This document shows, piece after piece, positions 8,487-17,406 of a DNA stretch of 64,000 nt. Origin of the DNA: Allomuricauda sp. (GTDB lineage Bacteria; Bacteroidota; Bacteroidia; Flavobacteriales; Flavobacteriaceae). The stretch lies in assembly GCA_003712125.1 (NCBI GenBank), contig RHLF01000002.1:992001-1056000 (forward strand), written 5' to 3'. The first letter of the stretch is position 1. Each line of letters starts with the position of its first letter. A model generated the notes under the pieces. The model saw nothing but the letters and a program-made list of their open reading frames with translations, had not been told where the DNA came from and ran no database searches. The position numbers and the translations under genes are program-made.

Positions 8487-9815
8487 ATGAAGTGGTTAAA
8501 ACGCATCCTCCTTTTGCTCCTGATAATCATCGCTTTGGTTGTCTATTTCAATTATTCGAAATTAAATATCATATCGGGTTACTCCTCAAAATATATGGCT
8601 TCACAGGTATTTATTGCCGAGCGGCAACCAGACGCCGTTGTACAGGAAGATTTAAAATTTCCCTTGATCGAATTGGCTGAAACCAATACCAATTCAGCAA
8701 GCGCCTCGGCAACCGTTTACGGATTAATGGAGCGAAAGGCCATCGATCGACAGGAATTGGGCTGTGTTTTGGTTAATGCTGATTATGTCGAAGGAACACC
8801 TTACCTACAACCGAAGCGAGATCGCACCACTATTCAGCTTCCCTACCCTTATGGGCATTTGCCCGCTAAGGATACGCTTTTCCCCGAAATTGATGCCCAA
8901 AAATTCAACAAGGCCGTTGCCCTTCCCTTTGCAAACAATGACATTCAAAAAACCAGAACATTGTTGGTGCTTTACAAAGGACATTTGGTTCATGAATACT
9001 ATGCGGAAGGTTTTGATAAGGACACGCCCATATTGGGTTGGTCGATGACCAAAAGTGTACTCGCTACTTTATACGGCATATTACAGCATCAAAAAAAGTT
9101 GGATGTGAATTGGCCTGCACCCATTGCGGATTGGAAAGACGATGAACGAAAAGATATCACCTTAAACCATCTGCTTCGCATGCAGAGTGGTCTCGAATGG
9201 GACGAAGATTATGCTTCAATTTCAGATGTAACACGGATGCTATTTCTGGATATGGATATGACTAAAGCCCAAAAAGAGAAAAAGGCCATTGCGAAGCCTA
9301 TCGAAATCTGGAACTACTCTTCAGGAACAACCAATTTGCTTTCAGGAATTTTGCGGCAGCAGTTTCGTACCCATCAGGCGTACCTGGATTTTCCTTATTC
9401 CGCCTTGATTGATAAGATTGGCATGCACAGCATGCTATTGGAGGCTGATTTGGCCGGAAATTTTGTGGGTTCCTCTTACGGTTGGGCCAGCACGCGAGAT
9501 TGGGCCCGTTATGGTCAACTGCACTTGGATAAAGGTTCTTGGAATGGCGAACAGCTGTTCGCTCCCGAATGGATCGAGTACATTACCGAACTTACCCCTG
9601 GATCTAATGGTACCTATGGTGCCCACTTTTGGTTGAATGCCGAAGGCAAATACCCCGATGTACCCAAGGACCTTTTTTCATGTAACGGCTATCAGGGCCA
9701 ATATGTATTTATGATACCTTCCAAAGACTTGGTGGTGGTGCGTACCGGTTTGGGAGAAGAACCCGATTTCAATATCAACGGATTTTTGGGTGCTTTGGTC
9801 GATGCGATAGACTAG
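8487..9815 (+). CDS. Serine hydrolase, beta-lactamase/6-aminohexanoate-dimer hydrolase family
   Basis: 442 aa with an N-terminal membrane anchor (residues 6-21). The catalytic SxxK motif is SMTK (S186, K189) within GWSMTKS, and the second motif is WNYSSGTTN (Y277), as in class C-like and esterase EstB-type hydrolases. The third motif region reads GAHFWLN, a HxW variant in place of KTG, common in the NylB/EstB group. This points to an amide or ester hydrolase in the periplasm rather than a true beta-lactamase. Starts 48 bp from the divergent pirin gene. Confidence 0.88.
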   Translation: MKWLKRILLLLLIIIALVVYFNYSKLNIISGYSSKYMASQVFIAERQPDAVVQEDLKFPLIELAETNTNSASASATVYGLMERKAIDRQELGCVLVNADYVEGTPYLQPKRDRTTIQLPYPYGHLPAKDTLFPEIDAQKFNKAVALPFANNDIQKTRTLLVLYKGHLVHEYYAEGFDKDTPILGWSMTKSVLATLYGILQHQKKLDVNWPAPIADWKDDERKDITLNHLLRMQSGLEWDEDYASISDVTRMLFLDMDMTKAQKEKKAIAKPIEIWNYSSGTTNLLSGILRQQFRTHQAYLDFPYSALIDKIGMHSMLLEADLAGNFVGSSYGWASTRDWARYGQLHLDKGSWNGEQLFAPEWIEYITELTPGSNGTYGAHFWLNAEGKYPDVPKDLFSCNGYQGQYVFMIPSKDLVVVRTGLGEEPDFNINGFLGALVDAID

Positions 9816-9967
9816 GTTTTTCAAGGAAATATCTTAAAATCGGCCCTAAACCACAAAAGAATAGCACTTCACAACAATATTTTCGCCCAATACGGCTTTG
9901 CCCCTACATTTACAGTGTTAATAATTCAGAAAGTAAATTTTTTCATTTTCATATAGTGTTCTCGTAG

Positions 9968-9999
9968 AAGAGTCCTGATCGAAAGACAGGGCTCTTTTT
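9968..9999 (+). terminator. Rho-independent terminator hairpin
   Basis: A 10-bp stem (AAGAGTCCTG at 9968-9977 with CAGGGCTCTT at 9987-9996, one G-T pair), 9-base loop and a T run to 9999. It sits 153 bp after the serine hydrolase stop and 74 bp before the next start, so it could end either that mRNA or an independent short RNA. Confidence 0.75.
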
Positions 10000-10073
10000 A
10001 GTTTACCCCTTTTTTAGGGTTAGCAAATGTGACCTCTTACCCACTTTGGTTTCAAAAAAGTAAACGAGAACCC

Positions 10074-10466
10074 ATGAAAACCCTAGTATTCATCTTTTTA
10101 CTTTTATCAAGTCTTCCCCTCACTGCCCAAACGGTTGAGATAGATTCTGTTTCGGCTGTCAATGATAAAGCAGTGGTAAAATCTATTGCCAAAAAAGAAA
10201 AAGCAGCCAAAAAAGCAAACAGGCAAGCCGAAAAAACAGCTAAGGCACTGAAGCGACAGGCCAAGCTCCAAAAGCAAAAGCTTCAAATCGATAAAAAGAT
10301 TTCAAAAGACGAACGAAGTGTCAAGAAATTGCAGCATAGACTTATCGAACGAAAGGAACAACTATCCGCAGTGGACCAGGAAAAAATGCAATTGAAAATT
10401 GCCAAAGCCAACGCACGAATTCAAAAAAATCAAATGAAGCTCAAAAAACTAAACAAAAAGGGCTAG
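10074..10466 (+). CDS. Small secreted lysine-rich coiled-coil protein
   Basis: 130 aa from ATG 10074, selected because it begins a clean signal peptide (MKTLVF... ending LPLTAQ, about 20 residues); the frame upstream codes for implausible residues. The mature part is almost entirely charged, with Lys/Ala/Gln/Glu heptads from about residue 35 on (AKKEKAAKKANRQAEK-type runs), indicating one long alpha-helical coiled coil. Such proteins are common hypothetical periplasmic proteins in Flavobacteriaceae; function unknown. Its stop codon interlocks with the menB stop on the opposite strand (CTAG at 10463-10466). Confidence 0.75.
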   Translation: MKTLVFIFLLLSSLPLTAQTVEIDSVSAVNDKAVVKSIAKKEKAAKKANRQAEKTAKALKRQAKLQKQKLQIDKKISKDERSVKKLQHRLIERKEQLSAVDQEKMQLKIAKANARIQKNQMKLKKLNKKG

Positions 10467-11305
10467 GGTAACCACTTGTTTTCCCCGAAGTTTGGCTTGC
10501 GCTTCTCTAAAAAAGCATCCCGTCCTTCCTTGGCCTCATCGGTCATATAGGCCAAGCGTGTTGCTTCCCCAGCGAAAACCTGCTGACCAACCATACCATC
10601 ATCTGTCAAGTTCATCGCGAACTTCAACATTTTTATGGAAGTAGGTGATTTTGCCAAAACTTCTTGGGCCCATTCGTAGGCGGTGGCCTCTAAGTCAGCA
10701 TGTGGAACAACAGCATTCACCATCCCCATCTCAAATGCCTCTTGCGCAGAATAATTTCGTCCTAAAAAGAAAATTTCCCGTGCTTTTTTTTGCCCCACCA
10801 TTTTTGCCAAATAAGCCGATCCGTATCCCGCATCAAAACTGGTAACATCTGCATCGGTTTGTTTAAAGATGGCATGTTCTTTACTGGCCAAGGTCATATC
10901 GCAGACCACGTGCAGGCTATGGCCACCACCAACGGCCCAACCGGGTACCACGGCGATCACTACCTTCGGCATAAATCGAATCATTCGCTGTACTTCAAGG
11001 ATATTCAATCGGTGTTGTCCGTCTTGTCCAACATAGCCTTGGTGTCCGCGAGATTTCTGGTCACCTCCGCTACAAAAAGCCCATCCCCCATCTTTGGAAG
11101 AAGGTCCCTCACCAGAAAGCAAAACGACCCCAATGGAGGTGTCCTCCTGGGCATCGTAAAAGGCCTTGATCAATTCACTTGTCGTATGCGGCCTAAAGGC
11201 ATTGCGTACCTCAGGACGATTAAAAGCAATTCGGGCGACACCATTCGACTTTTTATAAGTAATATCTTCAAATTCGATGGCGGTCCGCCAGTTGGGAGTT
11301 GACAT
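10463..11305 (-). CDS. menB: 1,4-dihydroxy-2-naphthoyl-CoA synthase
   Basis: Crotonase-fold enzyme of menaquinone synthesis that closes the ring of O-succinylbenzoyl-CoA. ATG 11305 (MSTPNWRT) gives 280 aa, normal for MenB; a longer frame exists but is not favoured. Diagnostic features: NRPEVRNAFRP, the oxyanion-hole segment GWAFCSGGDQ, SRGHQGYVG, PGWAVGGGHSLHVVCD, the TDADVTSFDAGYGSA loop with catalytic Asp/Tyr, and the C-terminal EKRKPNF. No other men genes are visible here, so menB is apparently detached from the rest of the pathway. A promoter-like element lies 16 bp upstream. Confidence 0.96.
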   Translation of the reverse strand: MSTPNWRTAIEFEDITYKKSNGVARIAFNRPEVRNAFRPHTTSELIKAFYDAQEDTSIGVVLLSGEGPSSKDGGWAFCSGGDQKSRGHQGYVGQDGQHRLNILEVQRMIRFMPKVVIAVVPGWAVGGGHSLHVVCDMTLASKEHAIFKQTDADVTSFDAGYGSAYLAKMVGQKKAREIFFLGRNYSAQEAFEMGMVNAVVPHADLEATAYEWAQEVLAKSPTSIKMLKFAMNLTDDGMVGQQVFAGEATRLAYMTDEAKEGRDAFLEKRKPNFGENKWLP

Positions 11306-11320
11306 AAGAACAAATTTTGG

Positions 11321-11351
11321 CAAAGATAAGTAGATTGCTTGTTGTGAAAAA
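11321..11351 (-). promoter_or_regulatory. Promoter-like element for menB (TTTT-N19-TATCTTTG)
   Basis: On the minus strand TATCTTTG (11328-11321) is a perfect TAnnTTTG -7 box, with TTTT (11351-11348) 19 bases upstream as a 3/4 match to the -33 TTTG. The mRNA leader would be about 10 nt. Confidence 0.6.
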
Positions 11352-11434
11352 TTGATGAAAACCTGAATAGTAAAAAAGTGCCATGAGCATCTCAGTGATA
11401 TGCTTGATTCTTACAATTTTGGTATTTTCACACC

Positions 11435-12595
11435 ATGGTTTATAAAAAACAATTGGAGCGGTTTGCAAATCGCTATCCGCGTATTTCCGATGTGGCTGAA
11501 AAGGCAAAAAGACGCATGCCGCATGTGGCATGGGAATATTTAGATTCTGGAACGGGCGATGAAACCCTTTTGCAACAGAATCGCAGCGCGTTTTCGAACC
11601 TATCCTTTATCCCGCGCTTTTGTCAAGGCGCATTCAACGCTGAAACGACTACCCAATTGTTTGGACGAACCTATTCGGCACCCATTGGCATGGCACCTGT
11701 AGGGCTCACCGGTTTGATGTGGCCCAAAGTTGAACAATATTTGGCCAGCACGGCACAGCGCATGAATATTCCCTTTTGTCTAAGTACGGTAGCCACGGAA
11801 ACACCGGAGACAATCGGAAAACTGGTTGGTGACAAAGGCTGGTTTCAATTGTATCCGCCGAAGGACGGAGAGCTACGTGACTCCCTGTTACAGCGGGCCA
11901 AAGAAGCCGGTTTTCATACACTGATCGTTACCGCCGACGTACCCATGGCAAGCCGACGCGAGCGGAGCAAGAAAGCGGGATTGGCAGTACCGCCGAAAAT
12001 CACACCAAAACTCATTTGGGATGGACTCACGCATCCTGTTTGGGGCATACAAACCCTAAAACGCGGTTTGCCACGACTGCGCACCATTGAACACTACACC
12101 AACACCACCGACATGAAATTTACCAGTGGCTTTGTGGGCAACCGTTTGGGAGGCACCTTGGATTGGGACTATTGTGCCGAAGTCAAGGAAAGCTGGGACG
12201 GACCAGTCGTGCTTAAAGGGGTGTTACATCCTGATGATGCCAAAAAGGCTGTTTCTGTGGGGCTCGATGGCGTGTATGTTTCCAACCATGGTGGCCGGCA
12301 ATTTGATGGTGCTTTACCAGCTATCACGGCCCTACCTGCCATAGCGGATGCTGTTAAGGGACAGGTACCCATACTTTTTGATAGTGGGGTCAGAACCGGA
12401 CTTGATGTGATGAAAGCCCTCTACCTAGGCGCCGATTTTGTTTTGGCAGGTCGACCCTTTGTCTGCGGTGTAGCTGCCTTGGGCAACTATGGTGGTGACC
12501 ATGTAGCCAACATTCTTATCGACGATTTAAAGAACAATATGGTGCAGCTTGGGGTTAAAAATCTGGAAGCGATTCGAGGAGCCTCGGTCTATTAG
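11435..12595 (+). CDS. FMN-dependent alpha-hydroxy-acid oxidizing enzyme (lactate dehydrogenase/oxidase family)
   Basis: 386 aa TIM-barrel flavoenzyme oxidising an L-2-hydroxy acid such as lactate, mandelate or glycolate. Visible motifs: SAPIGMAPVGLTGLMWP (FMN binding), LSTVATETPETI, VTADVPMASRRERSKK, VLKGVLHPDDAKKA, the active-site block SNHGGRQFDG (catalytic His plus Arg) and FDSGVRTGLDVMKALYLGADFVLAGRPF for FMN phosphate. All family residues are intact. Length fits LldD; no partner LldEFG or permease is nearby, so the exact substrate cannot be set. Monocistronic. Confidence 0.92.
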   Translation: MVYKKQLERFANRYPRISDVAEKAKRRMPHVAWEYLDSGTGDETLLQQNRSAFSNLSFIPRFCQGAFNAETTTQLFGRTYSAPIGMAPVGLTGLMWPKVEQYLASTAQRMNIPFCLSTVATETPETIGKLVGDKGWFQLYPPKDGELRDSLLQRAKEAGFHTLIVTADVPMASRRERSKKAGLAVPPKITPKLIWDGLTHPVWGIQTLKRGLPRLRTIEHYTNTTDMKFTSGFVGNRLGGTLDWDYCAEVKESWDGPVVLKGVLHPDDAKKAVSVGLDGVYVSNHGGRQFDGALPAITALPAIADAVKGQVPILFDSGVRTGLDVMKALYLGADFVLAGRPFVCGVAALGNYGGDHVANILIDDLKNNMVQLGVKNLEAIRGASVY

Positions 12596-12685
12596 GGTCG
12601 TTCCGATTCCATCACGACAAAATGATCGTAGCGATAGCCGATTAAACCTTTTCATAGTAAGCTAGTCAAAGGATAAAAAAAGGCT

Positions 12686-13030
12686 ATGAAAAAGTTTGCA
12701 CTTGTTTCCCTATTTGTATGTATGTTCACAACCCTATGCTTTTCTCAAAGTAAAGTCAACACCTATGAACATGCCATTCTTCAGCTTCAACGTATTGGTG
12801 CGAAAAAAAGCGCAATAATGATTTACTACGGCAACGGAAAAATAGAGCAGTACGACGCGTTAAAAAGTAAGCCTATAAATAAGGTGTCACATAAAAATTT
12901 TGACCCTTTGGTTGATGCCTTGAATTATATGGGTATTAAAGGATACGACCTAAAAGATAGTTTTGGCATAAACAGGGACGGGATTGTTGTTTATCAATAT
13001 GTGTTCAGAAAGGAACGTACGAACGAATAG
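12686..13030 (+). CDS. Small secreted protein, possibly DUF4177-like
   Basis: 114 aa with a signal peptide ending LCFSQ (about residue 21). The rest alternates beta strands and one helix: a predicted strand SAIMIYYGNGKIE, a helix FDPLVDALNYMG, then GYDLKDSFG and a terminal VVYQYVFRKE strand. That layout (helix with ALN..G, GY/W L, terminal FR/KR strand) recalls DUF4177, but the match is weak and I do not assign a function. Stands alone, 1 bp from the convergent glycosyltransferase stop. Confidence 0.7.
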   Translation: MKKFALVSLFVCMFTTLCFSQSKVNTYEHAILQLQRIGAKKSAIMIYYGNGKIEQYDALKSKPINKVSHKNFDPLVDALNYMGIKGYDLKDSFGINRDGIVVYQYVFRKERTNE

Positions 13031-13031
13031 G

Positions 13032-14270
13032 TTAATCCCGCTTATTTTTTTCTTCGATCCATTTGCCCATAAATTTGGTAGCAGCCAAGCTTTGATGCTG
13101 CAACAGCCCACCAACAATGTTGTTGTTACGGTGTGTTTCCAGATTTGCGGATAACTTCTCTAGGGTTGTAAAAAGACGACTTTCAATGTTACTTTTTACG
13201 TAGTCCGTATTGATGATTTTAAAGCCTTGATTTTGGGCTTTGGTCCATTCCACCTCATTATTGTATAGTTGTATGGCTGCCTCAGCAAAAGAGTTGGATG
13301 TATTGGCCACCGTACCGGGCCATTGTGCATTGGTAATCATGCCTTCGGTGCCAAGGTCAGTAGTAACACTGGGAGTGCCACATTGCATGGCCAACGTTAG
13401 TTTGCCTTTGATTCCCGCTCCAAATCGCAAGGGTGCCAGCACAACTCGGGCATTTTTTATGGCCGATTCCAAATCATCAATCCACCCATGTACCAAAAAT
13501 CCTTTTTTAGAATCCTGCATTTCGTGTACGCCTTGTGGCAAATATGCGCCATATATATGAAGTTGGGCCTCAGGAACCGCTGTCTTGATCAAAGGCCAAA
13601 TATGCTCCTTTAAAAATTCAATGGAATCCACGTTGGGCGCGTGTTTGCCATTGCCATAGGTTATAAAATCTTTCCGCTCGGCAAACACTGGCCATTGCTT
13701 TTGTTTTGATGCCTCCATGGCATCCAATAGAAAGGGAATATGCAATAAAAAATGGGCCTTGATGCCCACCACGTCCTGTAATAACTGTTTTTCAAAGGTA
13801 GAAACCAAAAGGGACAAATCACTCCTGTAGATGCTGGCCAGCTCGCGCTTGGTCTTATCTTCATTGAGCCAACCTTCAGTCGTAAATGGAACGGGTTTTT
13901 TAATACACTTCCCGCGGAACTCACGCAGCGAATGCAAATCTTCGGTATTTAAGACTCGCAAGGCCCCCGGACATTGCTCGGCCACCCGCCATCCAAATTG
14001 CTCCTCCACCATAAAACGATCAAACACCACGATATGGGGAGCAAGATTGACGATAAATTCGTCAAAGCTATCATGGTTTAGCCGCACGGTGACTTCTTCA
14101 ATGCCCATGTCTTTTAAACCTACCGAATGTTCGGTTCGGGCTGCTGTGCTGGCAAAGGTGACGTGGTAATGACGGGCTTGAAAGCTGCTGATCAATTGCA
14201 TCATATGCTGACCTGCCGCTGTGGTTGAAGGTTCGGGCCAGTGATGACCAATGACCAATACCCTATTCAT
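13032..14270 (-). CDS. Glycosyltransferase family 4-like protein
   Basis: 412 aa GT-B fold enzyme. The N-terminal half starts with RVLVIGHHWPEPSTTAAGQHM, the nucleotide-sugar acceptor domain; the C-terminal half has the donor-binding block VLAPLRFGAGIKGKLTLAMQCGTPSVTTDLGTEGM, the conserved GT1/GT4 signature. Probably transfers a sugar in surface glycan synthesis in the cytosol. Its start follows the upstream helicase stop by 1 bp, so both are translated from one mRNA despite unrelated functions. Confidence 0.85.
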   Translation of the reverse strand: MNRVLVIGHHWPEPSTTAAGQHMMQLISSFQARHYHVTFASTAARTEHSVGLKDMGIEEVTVRLNHDSFDEFIVNLAPHIVVFDRFMVEEQFGWRVAEQCPGALRVLNTEDLHSLREFRGKCIKKPVPFTTEGWLNEDKTKRELASIYRSDLSLLVSTFEKQLLQDVVGIKAHFLLHIPFLLDAMEASKQKQWPVFAERKDFITYGNGKHAPNVDSIEFLKEHIWPLIKTAVPEAQLHIYGAYLPQGVHEMQDSKKGFLVHGWIDDLESAIKNARVVLAPLRFGAGIKGKLTLAMQCGTPSVTTDLGTEGMITNAQWPGTVANTSNSFAEAAIQLYNNEVEWTKAQNQGFKIINTDYVKSNIESRLFTTLEKLSANLETHRNNNIVGGLLQHQSLAATKFMGKWIEEKNKRD

Positions 14271-14271
14271 G

Positions 14272-15783
14272 CTACATCAATTCAGCGAACTTTCGTGAAA
14301 TACTGGAACGTAGTTTCCGTTCATAGTCTTCCTCGAGCCATTCCTTGTAGTTCTTGGTATTGTTCATAATACAATAGGAATACTGCCGAACGCGATAGGC
14401 AATTTCCTCCTTTAGTTCTTTGGCCAAAATACGGGCATCAAAAACATCTTCGCTGTTTTCAACACAAATTTGGGCATGTTGCTCAATGCTTCGTTCCAAT
14501 ACCAATTTTGATTTTAGTCCCTGCGCAAACACTTTTTTGTATTCCTCCTTGATATCAAAATCAATTTGTGTTGATTTTCTAAATTTTTCGCGCAAGGCAT
14601 CTGGCATTTCATACACAAACTCACGCTCTATCTCTTCATCATTCTTGATGTTCTCTAAATAGAAATCCGGAAAATGAAAAATCTCTTGCCAATCTACAGG
14701 TTCGTCCCAGGGGCCGAATCGGGCAATATTGTTCCCCAGATCAATGACATTGAAATCGTTTTTATTGGGTAATACTCGAGAACCTCGACCAATCATCTGA
14801 AAATATAGGGTAAGCGAACGCGTAGCCCGGTTCAATATGATTGATTCTACGGTAGGCTCATCAAAACCCGTGGTCAAAATACTCACCGAAGTCAAAATGG
14901 CATCGGGAGTGGCTGAAAACCATTCCAAAATTTCCTTTCGTTCGGAGGCGTTATTCTTGTTGTCTAAATGTCGTATGGGCAGCCCAGCTTTCTTGAATGT
15001 TTCGTAAACATATAGCGAGGTACTGATACCGTTGTTAAAAATCAGGGTCTTGGTGCCTTTCGCATATTCTTCATACGCCGCCAAAGTCTTGCCCAACATA
15101 CTTTGGTTACCATAAAACTCATCAGACGATTTTACCGTGTAATCCCCATGAATACCCAATTTAAGCGAACGCAGGCTTACATCGTAGTTGTTCAAATTGG
15201 CCTTGGCCAGATACCCCTTTTCAATCAAGGATTTGATCGATTTGCCCACAATCAACTTTTTATAATGATCTTTCATGGGCAATTTGATGTTCGAACTCAA
15301 GGGAGTCGCGGTTACCCCAAGAATTGTTGCATCTTCAAAATACTTGAATAATTTTCGAAACGAATTGTAGTGGGCCTCATCTATGATAACCAACCCAATA
15401 TTGTTGATCTTGATCTTTTCTTCTTGAAGCCTATTATTGAGCGTTTCGACCATGGCCACAAAGCACATGTGCTCATCCTGATCGATCAACTCCTTAACAT
15501 CACTATTAATCACCATATTGGACACGCCAAACCCGTGAAGCATTCGGGCGGTCTGCCGACTGAGTTCGATACGATGCGTAAGAACGACAACCTTTTTTTG
15601 GGTTTCTTGAATGAACCGTCGTGTTATTTCAGAAAAAACCACTGTCTTACCCCCTCCCGTTGGCAATTGGTATAACAAATTACTGCCTTGGGGTAGTGCA
15701 TCTAGCTCATTGAAGATGGTGTTCAAATCTTCAAGCTGATAATCGTAAAGGGTCTTTCGAACTGTCTCGTTTTGTACTTGCAA
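14272..15783 (-). CDS. DEAD/DEAH-box superfamily II helicase
   Basis: 503 aa SF2 helicase. Walker A is PTGGGKT (residues 41-47), motif II is DEAH (135-138), motif III-like VTATPL, and motif VI QMIGRGSR; the C-terminal 120 residues are helical and family-specific. It resembles SSL2/RecQ-like ATP-dependent DNA or RNA helicases of unknown role. The start codon appears to be TTG (15783): the frame is open only a few codons further upstream, no ATG occurs there, and the next internal Met is far past the Walker A motif. Followed directly by a glycosyltransferase. Confidence 0.88.
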   Translation of the reverse strand: MQVQNETVRKTLYDYQLEDLNTIFNELDALPQGSNLLYQLPTGGGKTVVFSEITRRFIQETQKKVVVLTHRIELSRQTARMLHGFGVSNMVINSDVKELIDQDEHMCFVAMVETLNNRLQEEKIKINNIGLVIIDEAHYNSFRKLFKYFEDATILGVTATPLSSNIKLPMKDHYKKLIVGKSIKSLIEKGYLAKANLNNYDVSLRSLKLGIHGDYTVKSSDEFYGNQSMLGKTLAAYEEYAKGTKTLIFNNGISTSLYVYETFKKAGLPIRHLDNKNNASERKEILEWFSATPDAILTSVSILTTGFDEPTVESIILNRATRSLTLYFQMIGRGSRVLPNKNDFNVIDLGNNIARFGPWDEPVDWQEIFHFPDFYLENIKNDEEIEREFVYEMPDALREKFRKSTQIDFDIKEEYKKVFAQGLKSKLVLERSIEQHAQICVENSEDVFDARILAKELKEEIAYRVRQYSYCIMNNTKNYKEWLEEDYERKLRSSISRKFAELM

Positions 15784-15819
15784 GCGGTATGGGCTTAATT
15801 ACTGAACCATCAAACCTTG

Positions 15820-15827
15820 CAAAATTA
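15820..15827 (-). promoter_or_regulatory. Candidate -7 box TAATTTTG upstream of helicase gene
   Basis: Perfect TAnnTTTG on the minus strand followed by CA, about 37 bp ahead of the TTG start at 15783. No convincing TTTG at -33, so support is partial. Confidence 0.35.
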
Positions 15828-16013
15828 TGAGTTTTTTGTGCCATGATTTAGCCCATAGAAGTTAATTATATCAAAAGACTATCAACAATTTTCCAGATTA
15901 TGAATTTCTGGTCATGCTTATAAATTTTTGATAACAATAACGAAACGCATTTGGAAATTCGATTCTAAAAATGTATACTGAGAACTTGTACACTATAAAA
16001 AAACCACGCATAC

Positions 16014-16877
16014 ATGAGGCAGCTTAAAATCATTAAACAAGTAACTAACCGTGAATCCAAATCCCTAGACAAATACCTACAAGACATAAGCAAAATAGAT
16101 TTGATAACTGCCGAGGAAGAAGTTGAGCTGGCCCGAAGAATAAAGGCAGGTGATCAAGTAGCACTGGAAAAATTGACCAATGCCAATCTAAGATTTGTCG
16201 TTTCTGTTGCTAAACAATACCAAAATCAAGGTCTAAAACTTCCTGATTTGATCAATGAAGGAAATGTGGGGTTGGTCAAAGCGGCCAAACGGTTTGATGA
16301 AACCCGGGGTTTTAAATTCATTTCATATGCGGTATGGTGGATCCGGCAATCTATATTACAGGCCTTGGCCGAACAATCTAGGGTTGTGCGGTTGCCCCTA
16401 AATAAGATTGGCTCCATCAATAAAATCAAAAAGACTTTTTCTTATTTGGAACAAGCCCACGAAAGACCACCTTCCGCGGAAGAAATCGCCAAAGAATTGG
16501 ACATGACTGTCAGTGAAGTAAAACAGTCAATGAAAAATTCTGGACGTCATGTATCCATGGATGCACCTTTAAAAGAAGGGGAAACTTCGAATTTATATGA
16601 TGTGATGCGTGCTGGTGAATCACCAAAACCGGATAAAGATTTGATGCACCAATCACTCAATACCGAAATTAATCGGGCCCTGGATACCCTTTCACCAAGG
16701 GAAGCTGATGTGGTACGTTTGTATTACGGTATAGGGGATCAACAATCTATGACGCTAGAAGAAATTGGCAGCACATTTGACCTCACTCGAGAACGTGTGA
16801 GACAAATTCGTGAAAAAGCCATTCGAAAACTCCGGCACAATTCAAAAAGTAAAATCCTTAAGACGTATTTGGGATAA
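16014..16877 (+). CDS. rpoD: Primary RNA polymerase sigma factor (RpoD/SigA, Bacteroidota type)
   Basis: 287 aa housekeeping sigma factor. Region 1.2 ([19 protein letters not shown]), region 2 with [34 protein letters not shown] (2.3/2.4), region 3 and region 4 with the helix-turn-helix [20 protein letters not shown] are all present. It lacks region 1.1, as is normal for the short Bacteroidota RpoD, which recognises TTTG/TAnnTTTG promoters such as those proposed in this window. Monocistronic with a 230-bp upstream region; a weak TTTG (15950) with TATACTGA 20 bp downstream is the only candidate promoter seen. Ends in a strong terminator. Confidence 0.96.
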   Translation: MRQLKIIKQVTNRESKSLDKYLQDISKIDLITAEEEVELARRIKAGDQVALEKLTNANLRFVVSVAKQYQNQGLKLPDLINEGNVGLVKAAKRFDETRGFKFISYAVWWIRQSILQALAEQSRVVRLPLNKIGSINKIKKTFSYLEQAHERPPSAEEIAKELDMTVSEVKQSMKNSGRHVSMDAPLKEGETSNLYDVMRAGESPKPDKDLMHQSLNTEINRALDTLSPREADVVRLYYGIGDQQSMTLEEIGSTFDLTRERVRQIREKAIRKLRHNSKSKILKTYLG

Positions 16878-16910
16878 AAAAAAGGGAAGCTTTTGCTTCC
16901 CTTTTTTTTT
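16876..16910 (+). terminator. Strong bidirectional terminator
   Basis: Near-perfect palindrome AAAAAAAAGGGAAGC - TTTT - GCTTCCCTTTTTTTTT. The T run ends the rpoD transcript on the plus strand, and the A run provides the T run for minus-strand transcription, which would end the micropeptide transcript whose last stop is at 16928. Confidence 0.92.
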
Positions 16911-16927
16911 GATAACACTTAAATACT

Positions 16928-17029
16928 TTAAGAGCAATTTAGTTGGTTGATGTTGAAATTCAGCAAAATTTCATTAAGGTCATTAATAAAATTCACGTAT
17001 GCCGTATTTTCAGAATTTTGATTTTCCAT
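16928..17029 (-). CDS. 33-residue micropeptide B (paralogous pair)
   Basis: ATG at 17029, TAA at 16930-16928. The peptide is acidic and Asn-rich and carries YVNFINDLNEIL at residues 11-22, which aligns with YLAFLQELNEIL of the neighbouring micropeptide. Likely an amphipathic helix. It lies 24 bp downstream of the other micropeptide and 18 bp before the bidirectional terminator, so both could be read from one short mRNA. No family recognised; existence as a protein is inferred from the paralogy. Confidence 0.5.
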   Translation of the reverse strand: MENQNSENTAYVNFINDLNEILLNFNINQLNCS

Positions 17030-17053
17030 AACGGTAGGTTTAGGGCAATTAGA

Positions 17054-17152
17054 CTATAAGTAGTCTAACTCTGCCAACTCGTTCACACTTAAAATTTCGT
17101 TTAATTCCTGTAAAAAGGCTAGGTATTCTTCGCCGTAGGTGTCGTATAACAT
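17054..17152 (-). CDS. 32-residue micropeptide A (paralogous pair)
   Basis: ATG at 17152, TAG at 17056-17054. Acidic peptide (Glu/Asp-rich) with YLAFLQELNEIL at residues 10-21, sharing the Y..F...LNEIL pattern with micropeptide B. The remaining C-terminal residues are also helix-forming. No clear ribosome-binding site, as usual in this phylum. An imperfect -7-like TACGGTTTG lies upstream around 17211, with no -33 partner. Unknown function; could be a short secreted or regulatory peptide, or a small toxin-like helix. Confidence 0.5.
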   Translation of the reverse strand: MLYDTYGEEYLAFLQELNEILSVNELAELDYL

Positions 17153-17346
17153 AATAGTAGACTGGTTTAGAAATTTGGGCTTCTACACTACAACGTAAAC
17201 ATAACCCCAAACCGTATGCATAAGCAATAAAATGTGGTGAATGCTACATTTTTTGTTGTAAAACATCTTTAGACTTGGCATTTGTAAAGAAAAAGACACC
17301 AAAAAAACGCTATGCACACCACTAATTATCATAATCTACTGTAGGT

Positions 17347-17373
17347 GAGCATTTTTCACAATAAGAAATGCTC
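17347..17373 (+). other. 8-bp hairpin upstream of the ILEI-GDPD gene
   Basis: GAGCATTT (17347-17354) pairs with AAATGCTC (17366-17373) around an 11-base loop, 33 bp before the start at 17407. It has no T run and so is not a terminator; it may be a leader structure or an operator. Confidence 0.4.
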
Positions 17374-17406
17374 CGAACCGTTTGTTTACTAGGCAAAAAC
17401 AATTCT

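Noticed and set aside
17183-17266. 27-codon minus-strand frame upstream of the micropeptides, ending in VYVVV
   Set aside because: No similarity to the paralogous pair, composition random, probably chance.
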